Source: an uncultured Cloacibacillus sp. (GTDB taxonomy: Bacteria; Synergistota; Synergistia; Synergistales; Synergistaceae). Taken from it: DNA of 17,657 bases. Location: positions 1 to 17,657 of the forward strand of contig CAKSWL010000011.1 of NCBI GenBank assembly GCA_934511335.1, read 5' to 3'. The notes under the pieces are model-generated. The model was not told the DNA's origin. It ran no database searches and worked only from the letters and a program-made list of their open reading frames with translations. Each line of letters starts with the position of its first letter. Positions within the stretch are counted from its first letter, which is position 1. Below, in pieces: positions 11,195-17,657 of the stretch. The position numbers and the translations under genes are program-made.

Positions 11195-11699
11195 CAAAAA
11201 GATTCTTGATGCGACCTGCGGATCTCGGTCGATCTGGTTCAACAAAAACCACCCGGCGGCTATCTACTGCGACAAGCGAGCGGAAGCGACAAGCGGAGTG
11301 TGGGAAAGCACCAAAAGCACCAGCAGACAAAGCGAGAGGCAGTGCGTGATCGCCCCGGACATACAGTGTGATTTTACAGAACTTCCTTTTGGAGACAACA
11401 CATTTGCGCTGGTCGTGTTTGACCCGCCTCACCTTAAAAGTGTGGGGGAAAATGCGTGGTTAGCCAAGAAGTACGGCAAGCTTGATGAAAACTGGCCGCA
11501 AATGATTCACGACGGATTCAAAGAGTGCATGAGGGTACTCAAGCCTGACGGCGTGCTCATATTCAAATGGTCAGAGACACAGATACCGGCGGCTGATGTC
11601 TGGAAAGCGATAGGAGAGAAACCGCTATTCGGACATCACAGCGGAAAGAAGATGCAAACATTCTGGGGATGCTTTGCGAAGCTGGAGGCGGGTGTATGA
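11184..11699 (+). CDS. SAM-dependent methyltransferase with DPPH motif, 171 aa
   Basis: ATG 11184 overlaps the previous stop by 11 bases, with GAGGT five bases upstream. Motif I is ILDATCGSRSIW (residues 7-18), which binds SAM; motif IV is FDPPHL (D80-P81-P82-H83), the catalytic form of amino-methyltransferases acting on adenine or cytosine in DNA. The order motif I then motif IV within a short protein without a target-recognition domain resembles phage-borne orphan methyltransferases. The LKPDGVLIFKW strand near residue 118 is typical of the fold. It could modify phage DNA against restriction; an RNA or protein substrate is not excluded. Confidence 0.75.
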   Translation: MATDKKILDATCGSRSIWFNKNHPAAIYCDKRAEATSGVWESTKSTSRQSERQCVIAPDIQCDFTELPFGDNTFALVVFDPPHLKSVGENAWLAKKYGKLDENWPQMIHDGFKECMRVLKPDGVLIFKWSETQIPAADVWKAIGEKPLFGHHSGKKMQTFWGCFAKLEAGV

Positions 11700-12298
11700 A
11701 AGCGGTTTTAATCAGCATACGCCCGAAGTGGTGTGAAAAAATCGTTAACGGTGAAAAAACCATTGAGGTGCGGAAAACGCGCCCGAAGCTGCAAACGCCG
11801 TTCAAGTGCTACATCTACTGCACACTACCCAGGTACCCGCATGAGGACTTCATTGAAACGGATTATCCGAAGCCACAGTTTTACGGCGGCGGAAAGGTCA
11901 TCGGAGAGTTTACCTGCAACAGAGTAACAAACCTTTTTTCAAACAGCAGGTTTTGGCTGGACGAGGATGATATTTTACACACGTGTTTGTCTGCTGCGGA
12001 AATGCGGAAATACGCAAACGGCGCAAATGGATTGTACGGTTGGCACATCTCCAACCTGAAAATCTACGACAATCCTCTGGAACTGAGCAAGTTTCGCGTA
12101 GAGGACAAGGCAGCAATCAAAGCGTGCAAGCATAGGTTCCGCGCCGGACAGCCGGAATATGTTGCAAGGCACGGCGGATGGCTGCAAGGCGGTTGGGGCT
12201 GTATGAAAACCGGAGAACCTGAATGGTGCGAAAACTGTTTGACTAAGCCGCTTACCAGACCGCCGCAAAGCTGGTGCTATGTTTATGAAAATAATTGA
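11696..12298 (+). CDS. ASCH/PUA-like domain protein, 200 aa
   Basis: ATG 11696 overlaps the methyltransferase stop (ATGA), 7 bases after GGAGG. The N-terminus, MKAVLISIRPKWCEKIVNGE followed by KTIEVRKTRPK, is the signature start of ASCH-type domains, a PUA-like beta barrel that binds RNA or modified nucleotides. A glycine-rich strand (YGGGKVIGEFTCNRVTNL) continues the fold. Cys-rich segments near the end (WGCMKTGEPEWCENCLTKP) may hold a zinc ion. Its coupling to a methyltransferase suggests a shared modification-related task, which is inference. Confidence 0.75.
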   Translation: MKAVLISIRPKWCEKIVNGEKTIEVRKTRPKLQTPFKCYIYCTLPRYPHEDFIETDYPKPQFYGGGKVIGEFTCNRVTNLFSNSRFWLDEDDILHTCLSAAEMRKYANGANGLYGWHISNLKIYDNPLELSKFRVEDKAAIKACKHRFRAGQPEYVARHGGWLQGGWGCMKTGEPEWCENCLTKPLTRPPQSWCYVYENN

Positions 12299-12425
12299 TG
12301 GATTTGAAAATTATGCTATTACAAGTAATGGTAAAGTTTTTAATGTAAATACAATGGAAGAAAAAATTCCAACAGATAATCAGAGAGGGTATTTATATGA
12401 ACATTTGCTTCGCCGTTCCCGGTAA
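12285..12425 (+). pseudogene. AT-rich remnant of a NUMOD4/HNH-type endonuclease, 46 codons
   Basis: ATG 12285 opens a frame whose first 38 residues (MKIIDGFENYAITSNGKVFN, then KIPTDNQRGYLY) match the NUMOD4 DNA-binding motif found at the N-terminus of phage HNH homing endonucleases. The nuclease part is absent: from about 12397 the DNA is the rusA gene in another frame and the remnant reads into a stop at 12425. Roughly 110 bases are strikingly AT-rich with AT-ending codons, unlike the GC-rich neighbours, a sign of foreign origin. The remnant supplies the ribosome binding site (GAGAGGG) of the next gene, which may be why it remains. Confidence 0.65.
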
Positions 12426-12801
12426 GCCGCAGGGGAAGGCTAGGCCGCGTTTTACGCGGTCTGGCCATACATACACCCCCGGCAGCACCGCCGCGTATGA
12501 GGAACGTGTTAAACTCGCCTACAGGCAGGCTGGCGGGGGTAAGCTGAGCGGCTTTGTCTCTGCTGACATTCTCGCCGTGTTCACCGTGCCCAAGTCGTAC
12601 ACCAAGGCGCAAAAGGCCGCCGCGTTTGATATGCGGTATGTGCCAAAAAAGCCGGACTGTGATAATATCGCAAAAATAATCCTCGACGCGCTCAATGGCC
12701 TTGCCTATGACGACGATGCACAGGTCGTGAAACTTCGTGTCGAAAAGAGATACGGCATGACTGATCACGTCACGGTGACATTGGAGGGCGGCGAATCATG
12801 A
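12397..12801 (+). CDS. rusA: RusA-family Holliday junction resolvase, 134 aa
   Basis: Begins ICFAVPGKPQGKARPRFTRS, the RusA start in which a conserved basic strand binds DNA. The metal-binding acidic residues are visible: D87 and D89 in KPDCDNIAK, D97 in ILDALNG, then a D105-D107 cluster (YDDDAQV). The enzyme cuts four-way junctions during phage recombination and packaging and works as a dimer. GAGAGGG lies 7 bases before ATG 12397, inside the endonuclease remnant. Its length is close to the 120 residues of E. coli RusA. The stop overlaps an ATG (ATGA) of the leader of the next gene. Confidence 0.92.
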   Translation: MNICFAVPGKPQGKARPRFTRSGHTYTPGSTAAYEERVKLAYRQAGGGKLSGFVSADILAVFTVPKSYTKAQKAAAFDMRYVPKKPDCDNIAKIILDALNGLAYDDDAQVVKLRVEKRYGMTDHVTVTLEGGES

Positions 12802-12816
12802 AGAAGGAGGTCTCCC

Positions 12817-13053
12817 ATGCTCCAGATTGACCCCGGCGAGGTTGGCCGCAATATGCGAGCCTGCCGCGTCTCGAAGAACATCGGCCGCGGCAGGCTCGCC
12901 GAAAAAAGCGATGTCGCCCTGCAATCCATCCGCAACTATGAACGCGGGCGCAGCCTCCCCGGCCTCGTCAACCTCGTCTGCCTCAGCTCCGCGCTGGGCG
13001 TCAGCATGGACGAGTACACTGGCATGAAAGGCAAATACAACATCCCGCAGTAA
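12817..13053 (+). CDS. Small HTH protein (XRE family), 78 aa
   Basis: ATG 12817 follows AAGGAGG by 6 bases. Residues 8-62 form a Cro/CI-type HTH domain (VGRNMRACRVSKNIGRGRLA, EKSDVALQSIRNYERGRSLP, NLVCLSSALGVSMDEYTG), followed by a short tail. It ends the early operon 18 bases upstream of a separate promoter, so it may be a late-acting repressor of early genes or of the 13072 promoter. No partner domain is present. Confidence 0.82.
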   Translation: MLQIDPGEVGRNMRACRVSKNIGRGRLAEKSDVALQSIRNYERGRSLPGLVNLVCLSSALGVSMDEYTGMKGKYNIPQ

Positions 13054-13071
13054 AACTCTATAAATCCTTTC

Positions 13072-13100
13072 TTGACTTGGTGATAAAATGGTGATATTAT
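13072..13100 (+). promoter_or_regulatory. Promoter TTGACT-17-TATTAT with direct repeats in its spacer
   Basis: The -35 TTGACT (13072-13077) and -10 TATTAT (13095-13100) are 17 bases apart. GGTGATA is repeated at 13079-13085 and 13090-13096, 11 bp apart (one helix turn), filling the spacer. RHH proteins bind such paired half-sites, so the protein encoded at 13124 probably represses its own promoter and with it the antirepressor. Confidence 0.75.
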
Positions 13101-13123
13101 ACGTACACAAGGAGGTGAGTATA

Positions 13124-13276
13124 GTGTCTCCGAGACCGAAAGCCAATAGTGAAAGAACGAATGTGTTCTTTTCCCCGGAGGTCATGGAAAAGCTCCGCAG
13201 ACTGGCAGAAGAAAAAGGAACTTCTGTAAGCGGGCTTATAAGAATGATCGTTCTTGAATACTTGGCGAAAAAATAA
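13124..13276 (+). CDS. Arc/CopG-type ribbon-helix-helix repressor, 50 aa
   Basis: GTG 13124 is chosen because AAGGAGG lies 8 bases before it; the longer frame from 13088 begins within the promoter. The protein has a beta strand (RTNVFFSPEVMEKLRRLAEE) followed by two helices (SVSGLIRMIVLEYLAKK), the complete RHH fold, at the size of phage P22 Arc (53 residues). Dimers insert the strands into the major groove. It heads the unit that includes the KilAC antirepressor, as Arc does before Ant in P22, so its expected job is to hold antirepressor synthesis low. Confidence 0.82.
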   Translation: MSPRPKANSERTNVFFSPEVMEKLRRLAEEKGTSVSGLIRMIVLEYLAKK

Positions 13277-13324
13277 GAATTCCGACGTTCCTCTACCAAA
13301 GCCACGCCGGAATCCTTGTCACCA

Positions 13325-13368
13325 CACAACGAAGTGAGGTTAAATCTATTATAACCTCCTCCGTTGTG
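13325..13368 (+). promoter_or_regulatory. Long imperfect hairpin between the RHH gene and the 13399 gene
   Basis: The outer arms CACAACG (13325-13331) and CGTTGTG (13362-13368) and inner arms GAGGTTA (13336-13342) and TAACCTC (13352-13358) are both perfect 7-bp pairs around a 9-base loop. No T run follows, so it is not a standard terminator. In the message it could protect the RNA or limit translation of the following genes; as DNA it could be an operator. Confidence 0.5.
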
Positions 13369-13398
13369 AAAATCAAGAAAGAATGAGGTTTTCACGCA

Positions 13399-13587
13399 AT
13401 GTCAATGGATGAACTCAAAGAGTACGCGAAATCATTGTTTGCCCAGCTTCCGCCAGAGGCCATTTTGGAAATTCTCTCGGAGGTTGAGCGTTGGAAACTC
13501 GAAAGGCTCTGTGTGGTGGGCTTGTCTAAAATGCCGCCAGAGCACGCAAGCAAAACAGTAAATAAAATTTTTGACGGAGGAAAATAA
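13399..13587 (+). CDS. Small DELKEYAK-type protein, copy 2 (62 aa)
   Basis: ATG 13399 with GAGG about 10 bases upstream. Residues 1-33 match the 2571-2723 protein (27 of 33). This copy is the intact one, continuing with WKLERLCVVGLSKMPPEHAS and a C-terminus TVNKIFDGGK that also provides the GGAGG of the next gene. Its last base is the first base of the antirepressor ATG (TAATG), so the two are tightly coupled. Two amphipathic helices are likely. As it is linked to an antirepressor here and lies near an HTH gene at the other site, it could be a protein-interaction partner of repressors; function unknown. Confidence 0.75.
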   Translation: MSMDELKEYAKSLFAQLPPEAILEILSEVERWKLERLCVVGLSKMPPEHASKTVNKIFDGGK

Positions 13588-14354
13588 TGAATAACAATCA
13601 GATCATCAACATCAACGGTATAAGCTGCTATGAGAAGGACGGCACGGCTTACCTCAGTCTTGAAGCTGTCGCACGTGGGCTTGGATTTACCCAGACGAAG
13701 AACGGCGTTGAATACGTTAAATGGGAACGCGTGGGCGCTTATCTTTCTGAGTTGGGGTTTTCCCCAGAAGTGGGGAAAGATAGTTTCATCCCTGAGAACA
13801 TCTTCTATCGCCTCGCAATGAAAGCCAAGAACGAAGCCGCCGAGAAGTTTCAGGCGAAGATAGCGGATGAGGTCATCCCGTCCATCCGCAAGCATGGTAT
13901 GTACGCGACTGAGGTCACGATAGAGAGAATGCTCGGCGACCCGGACGCCATGATAAAGGTGCTTACCACTCTCAAGGAAGAGCGCGAACAGCGTAAGGCG
14001 CTTGAATCCAAGGTCGAGACAGACCGCCCGAAGGTGCTTTTCGCCGACGCGGTCAGCGCGTCCAAGACCTCTATTCTCGTCGGCGACTTGGCGAAGCTCC
14101 TGCGCCAGAACGGCGTAGACATCGGGCAGGGGCGGCTTTTCCAGTGGCTCAGAGATAACGGCTACCTCATCAAGCAGAACAGCACCAGTTGGAATATGCC
14201 GACGCAGCGCGCTATGGAGCTGGGCTTGTTTGAGGTCAAGGAAACTGCCATCACCCATTCGGACGGACACACCACCGTCAACCGCACGCCCAAAGTCACC
14301 GGCAAGGGTCAGCAGTATTTTGTTGAAAAATTCCTGAGCGACAAAGCGTCGTGA
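13587..14354 (+). CDS. ant: Phage antirepressor with N-terminal BRO/ANT-like and C-terminal KilAC domains, 255 aa
   Basis: ATG 13587 follows GGAGG by 6-7 bases. Residues 1-105 match the N-terminal domain of phage antirepressors (IININGISCYEKDGTAYLSL, WERVGAYLSELGF, FIPENIFYRLAMKAKNEAAE, FQAKIADEVIPSIRKHGMYA). A helical linker follows, and residues 145-250 are a KilAC domain (VLFADAVSASKTSILVGDLA, LFQWLRDNGYLIKQN, PKVTGKGQQYFVEKFL). Antirepressors bind and inactivate phage repressors to trigger lytic growth. It ends the plus-strand transcript, right before a strong terminator, and is controlled with the upstream RHH protein. Confidence 0.9.
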   Translation: MNNNQIININGISCYEKDGTAYLSLEAVARGLGFTQTKNGVEYVKWERVGAYLSELGFSPEVGKDSFIPENIFYRLAMKAKNEAAEKFQAKIADEVIPSIRKHGMYATEVTIERMLGDPDAMIKVLTTLKEEREQRKALESKVETDRPKVLFADAVSASKTSILVGDLAKLLRQNGVDIGQGRLFQWLRDNGYLIKQNSTSWNMPTQRAMELGLFEVKETAITHSDGHTTVNRTPKVTGKGQQYFVEKFLSDKAS

Positions 14355-14362
14355 TATAGCAC

Positions 14363-14390
14363 AAGAGAGAGGCTTTCGCCTCTCTCTTTT
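14363..14390 (+). terminator. Strong rho-independent terminator ending the plus-strand operon
   Basis: An 11-bp perfect stem, AAGAGAGAGGC with GCCTCTCTCTT (14363-14373 and 14378-14388), has a TTTC loop and runs into a short T tail (14387-14390). It lies between the antirepressor and the end of the opposing large gene. On the other strand the tail is poorer in T, so it acts mainly on the plus strand. Confidence 0.88.
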
Positions 14391-14413
14391 CGCGCCTGAC
14401 CATTTTCACGGCC

Positions 14414-17400
14414 TCACGAAATTCGCCGCTTCGCCGCGCGTGAGTGTTTCATCACCCAATCCGCGGCGGCATCCCTGTTCCGCGGCACGCCCGACGCGGT
14501 TTTCCCGCCGTCGTCTGCCTTTTCGCTTGTCCGCACGGAACCGCTAAGCTGTGCCTCTACGGACGGCGCGTCTGGATAAAGCTCTGCGTATATCTTGTCT
14601 ATCTGCGTTGCATAGTCCGGATTGTTCGCATAGCTCTTTGTACCGCTCTTTGTAATGTTGTAAAAGTCGTTGAGCGTTATCCCGGCATAGGTCTCTTTCG
14701 CGCCCAGCCCCATGTTTGTCCACGCCTTTTCAACGTCGTCCTTGCTCACATGGTCGTTTTCGTCCGCGTCCTTCAGCTCCGCCGTCAGCGTCAGCCATTC
14801 GCCGAGGTCCCCCTCCGCGCCGTTGTTCTTGGCCGCAGTCATGTATGCCTCCGCCCGGCGTACCGTGGCGTTCTGCTTGCCGCCGCTGTCGCTCTTCGGC
14901 ATGAGCTGTGCGCGCATGGCGTTCAGGATCTCTTCGTCGCTCTTGCCCTCCATGCTGTTGTAGATGGATATCGCCTTTGCCGCGTCCGTGCCGCCCAGCG
15001 TCTTTTCGCCCTCCGCCACGGCCTCATGCGCTGAATACCAGTCCTCTGCCCCCATGCCCAGCGCGTGGGAGTACCGCAGCCCGGGCACGTTCAGCCCCTT
15101 GCGTTCCAATTCGTCGCGTACCGGTGCCGAGAGATCGCCGTACTTCCCCAGAAGCAGATCTATCGCGTCGTATGTGGCGCTGCCCCCGGTTCCGGCCTTG
15201 CCGTCTTTAAGTGCCTGCGCCGCGGGCAGATATTCGGATATCCCCGCTTTCGACAGGGCGGATATCGCATCCCAGCGATCGTTGGAGTACTCGCCTCCGC
15301 GCCCGTCCACGAGCTGACGCTTCGCTTCGTCAAGGGCGTAGTCGCGTATGCTTTTCAGCACGTCGGCTTTCTGCTCGTCGCTCAGCGCCTTGTACATCTC
15401 CGAATCCAGCAGCGGCTTTGCCAGCTCATAATATGTCTGCCCCTGCACCTTCTGGAAGGTTTCCCTGTCCTTCCCGTTCGTCGTGTACAATTTGTTGTCG
15501 TATTCGATTTTGTACGGCGATACGCTCGGGAAAAACGACGTTCCGCCGGTCGCGTCATGCAGCCGGTATATTTCCTCGTCCACGTCGTTCCGCTTCCCGC
15601 CGGTGTAGTTCGTCGGGTTCAGCAGCATGTTGAATGCCCGCGCCGCCAGCCCGCCGCGCGTGTTTTCCTCGCCCCTGACGTTGACGCTCGCCGGAAGCTT
15701 CTTTGAAAATCCCGGAGTGGTGGAAAGTACCTTTGCGCCGATGTCGTTGAAGACGTTTCCGCCCGTGTAGGTCGAGCGCACCGTGCCGTCTATTATTTTT
15801 GCTATGTCTCCCGCGAGGCCGGGAACGAGCTGTGTCGCGCCTCCCTCCATTATCGCGTCTATTATCTGCTGCGTCGGCTTGCCGCTTCCGCGCAGAACGC
15901 TTATGATGTTCTGGAAAAGCGACAGATTCAGCGTGGAATCGCCCGCCGTGTATATCGCGTTCATTAGCGCGCTATCCCAGCCTTCCTGCCCCTTCATAGC
16001 GTCCGCAATCTCCGCGCCGAATGCAAGCAGGCTCCCGACTGGCTGTGCCCAATCGTAGGACACACTGCCACCTATGGAAAGCGGGAAGGAATATGTGCCC
16101 TGCCCTGTCGCTTTGTCCAGTGCCGCCTTGTCCTTGTCGTCGTCCTCGCCGCCGGTTATTATCCCGGCGTTTCTCAGCGCAAATCCGAGCGCGAGCATTG
16201 CAGTTCCTACGCTGGCCTTTGAGAAAGCGTCTATTTTGGCCGCAGGACCGTCTTTCGCAATCATTTTCCCGAAGCCTACCGGGCTGTAGTCTCCCATCAG
16301 AGACAGGATGTTCGCCGGGGTCGTGGTAAACGGGATGAGCACGTCAATTGCCGCAGACACCGCCGGGGAGCTGTCGCGTTTTGCCTGATTTACAATGTCG
16401 GCAATTACATTTGCGTTCTTGAACGTCGCCTCCATAGCGTTTGCCGTGGCAAAATCTATGGCCTCCTGCGTGATGCCCGCCTCGGTGGTTATGCCCTTCG
16501 CCGCGCAATATTGGGATAAGCTGTCTACGAATGCAGACTTTACAAACGGCGCGTCGCCCTTTTCAAGGCACTTGTATGTTACCTTCCGCAGCGCCTCGCC
16601 GAAGCTGTCTATCTCCTTGCCGGTCATTTTGCTCACGGCCTTTTCTATCGCGCCGCCCTTGAAGATAGTCCGCTTTTCCCTCAGCATGGATTTCATATCC
16701 CACTTGTTGGACTGCCCGTTTATGTCGGCCTTGTTCGCCTCGTAGTAGTCTCTCGCAAGCTGGCGCTGCTCCTTGCTTGCCCAGCCGCGCGTTCTGTCGG
16801 CTTCTTTCATCAGCCCGGTCTTTGTCAGCGCGCTCTGGATGCCAATGCTCAACGTCTCTGCGCCTTTTCTTAGCCCTATCATGGGCACGTTTGACGCAAC
16901 ATTTTTTATTTGCGTTCTCGGGCGCAGCAGCATGTTTATCCGGCGTATTTCTGTCAGCTTTTCAAGCACGGACGACGGCATTTCCTTGCCGAGGCGCGTC
17001 GCCACCTTTTCATATATCCGTTCGTATGCGCCGCTTTCCGTGAAGTCTGTGGAAAGTATCTCCTGCGTCTCTGCCTCGGTGAGTTCCGCTCTCCACTTTG
17101 ACCTCTTATGCTGCTTTTCAAACTCGGCGTTTATCGCGTCGATGGATTTCTGTATGGAAGCAAGCGCAGCGTTCGGGTCTGAATCGCGCAGAATGCGCCC
17201 TGCCTGCCCAAGCTGCCCCGCCGCCGTAAGCTCCGTTGCCACATCGGCGAGGATCCGCCTTGCGGTTTCCACGTCGCCGTTTTTTGAAAGCTCGTTCGCC
17301 ACCATGCGCGCCAGCGGCACCATTTCCGGTGCAAGCTTGCTTCCGCTTTTGGCCGCGCCCAATGCCTGTTCGACCTCTCCGCGCGCCTCGCCAAGCCCTC

Positions 17401-17657
17401 TTGCGAATATCTCCTCCGCCTTGGCGAGAGTGTCCTTGTTCGCAAGCTGTTTATACGTCTCCGGTGCCGTGTCGAACGATTCCCGTATTTTCGGCTCCAT
17501 CGCATTATCCGTGCGCACATTTTTGGAAAATCCGCGTTTCTTCTCTTTGGGGCTGCCCTCGTAGTCCTCCGATCCGTTCCGCGCCCTCCCCTGCGTGCCC
17601 CCAGCATTTTCCTGATTTTCGCTCTTGACATTCTGCGCCGTTGTGGGTATACTGGTA
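14414..17657 (-). CDS. Giant phage polyvalent protein, C-terminal 1080 residues (5' end outside the window)
   Basis: The frame is open to the window edge (its last visible codon starts at 17656), so the GTG at 17518 is probably internal. An N-terminal helical part (about 50-200 of the visible protein) has TPR-like ladders (ARRILADVATELTAAGQLGQ). Next comes a region with RRINMLLRPRTQIKNVASNV and VLIPFTTTPANILSLMGDYS, wording I recall from large polyvalent proteins (LPD38-type domains). Hydrophobic segments (VGTAMLALGFALRNAG, PVGSLLAFGAEIADA) and a long helical, Ala/Asp/Lys-rich C-terminus follow. Such proteins are thought to enter the host with phage DNA. The orientation is opposite to the early genes, so it starts or belongs to a second transcript. 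Domain naming is from memory and not confirmed. Confidence 0.7.
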   Translation of the reverse strand, partial: TSIPTTAQNVKSENQENAGGTQGRARNGSEDYEGSPKEKKRGFSKNVRTDNAMEPKIRESFDTAPETYKQLANKDTLAKAEEIFARGLGEARGEVEQALGAAKSGSKLAPEMVPLARMVANELSKNGDVETARRILADVATELTAAGQLGQAGRILRDSDPNAALASIQKSIDAINAEFEKQHKRSKWRAELTEAETQEILSTDFTESGAYERIYEKVATRLGKEMPSSVLEKLTEIRRINMLLRPRTQIKNVASNVPMIGLRKGAETLSIGIQSALTKTGLMKEADRTRGWASKEQRQLARDYYEANKADINGQSNKWDMKSMLREKRTIFKGGAIEKAVSKMTGKEIDSFGEALRKVTYKCLEKGDAPFVKSAFVDSLSQYCAAKGITTEAGITQEAIDFATANAMEATFKNANVIADIVNQAKRDSSPAVSAAIDVLIPFTTTPANILSLMGDYSPVGFGKMIAKDGPAAKIDAFSKASVGTAMLALGFALRNAGIITGGEDDDKDKAALDKATGQGTYSFPLSIGGSVSYDWAQPVGSLLAFGAEIADAMKGQEGWDSALMNAIYTAGDSTLNLSLFQNIISVLRGSGKPTQQIIDAIMEGGATQLVPGLAGDIAKIIDGTVRSTYTGGNVFNDIGAKVLSTTPGFSKKLPASVNVRGEENTRGGLAARAFNMLLNPTNYTGGKRNDVDEEIYRLHDATGGTSFFPSVSPYKIEYDNKLYTTNGKDRETFQKVQGQTYYELAKPLLDSEMYKALSDEQKADVLKSIRDYALDEAKRQLVDGRGGEYSNDRWDAISALSKAGISEYLPAAQALKDGKAGTGGSATYDAIDLLLGKYGDLSAPVRDELERKGLNVPGLRYSHALGMGAEDWYSAHEAVAEGEKTLGGTDAAKAISIYNSMEGKSDEEILNAMRAQLMPKSDSGGKQNATVRRAEAYMTAAKNNGAEGDLGEWLTLTAELKDADENDHVSKDDVEKAWTNMGLGAKETYAGITLNDFYNITKSGTKSYANNPDYATQIDKIYAELYPDAPSVEAQLSGSVRTSEKADDGGKTASGVPRNRDAAADWVMKHSRAAKRRIS

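Noticed and set aside
9874..11245. Two long minus-strand reading frames of 321 and 356 codons over the repeat region
   Set aside because: The 18-bp repeat has no stop in any frame, so all frames stay open. The minus-strand products are pure repeats of the opposite strand with unsupported flanks, while the plus frame has a good start, cap and C-terminal domain.
11184..12298. Restriction-modification system
   Set aside because: The methyltransferase has no recognition domain and the partner lacks any nuclease motif; the ASCH-like fold fits better.
13392..14270. Minus-strand frame of 292 codons opposite the antirepressor
   Set aside because: The plus strand encodes a clear two-domain antirepressor; the minus frame has no binding site or recognisable motif.
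16773..17564. Plus-strand frame of 263 codons opposite the giant protein
   Set aside because: Its product is dominated by Ser, Ala and Phe, typical of the reverse of helical Glu/Lys/Ala-rich coding sequence; no start signal.

Overview
This is the left end of a temperate-phage genome (prophage) inserted next to a cluster of host tRNA genes, most likely in an anaerobic Firmicute of the class Clostridia. That placement is inference. It rests on very strong AGGAGG-type ribosome binding sites, frequent GTG and TTG starts, moderately high GC, and phage gene families familiar from Clostridia (CxxCGWNP proteins, KilAC antirepressor, giant polyvalent protein). The right end of the prophage lies outside the window.

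Layout. Positions 1-283 hold host tRNA-His (5' end cut by the window), tRNA-Gln and tRNA-Lys. A tyrosine integrase (478-1668, minus) points at the tRNA-Lys 3' end, the probable attachment site. Positions 1527-5946 form an unusual regulatory region. It contains three minus-strand helix-turn-helix (HTH) genes, several promoters with operator-like inverted repeats, and three tail-to-tail pairs in which a small plus-strand coiled-coil protein meets a small minus-strand protein with a membrane segment at or near its C-terminus. Two of the control regions have the same build: two 18-bp operators of 7-4-7 form, the second one filling the promoter spacer. A third operator of the first type precedes a Cro-like gene that appears to start at ACG.

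Positions 5947-12801 are a tightly packed plus-strand early operon with many 4-bp or longer overlaps. It carries a Cro-like HTH protein, small zinc-binding proteins, an excisionase-like protein, a Sak4-like ATPase with an SSB-like partner, a winged-helix replication initiator with a possible internal origin, a hexapeptide-repeat left-handed beta-helix protein, a methyltransferase, an ASCH/PUA-type protein, an AT-rich remnant of a NUMOD4/HNH endonuclease, and a RusA-type resolvase. Positions 12817-14354 hold a further HTH gene and a separate unit that resembles the phage P22 immI region: a small ribbon-helix-helix (RHH) protein, a small unknown protein that has a second copy at 2571, and a KilAC antirepressor. 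A strong terminator closes this strand at 14363-14390. From 14414 to the window edge the minus strand encodes the C-terminal 1080 residues of a giant phage polyvalent protein.

How the parts fit: the integrase and excisionase-like protein would handle insertion and excision. The HTH repressors and the Cro-like protein would set lysogeny. The RHH-antirepressor unit would break it. The ATPase, SSB, initiator and RusA proteins would replicate and recombine phage DNA. Names come from motifs read by eye; no database search was possible.
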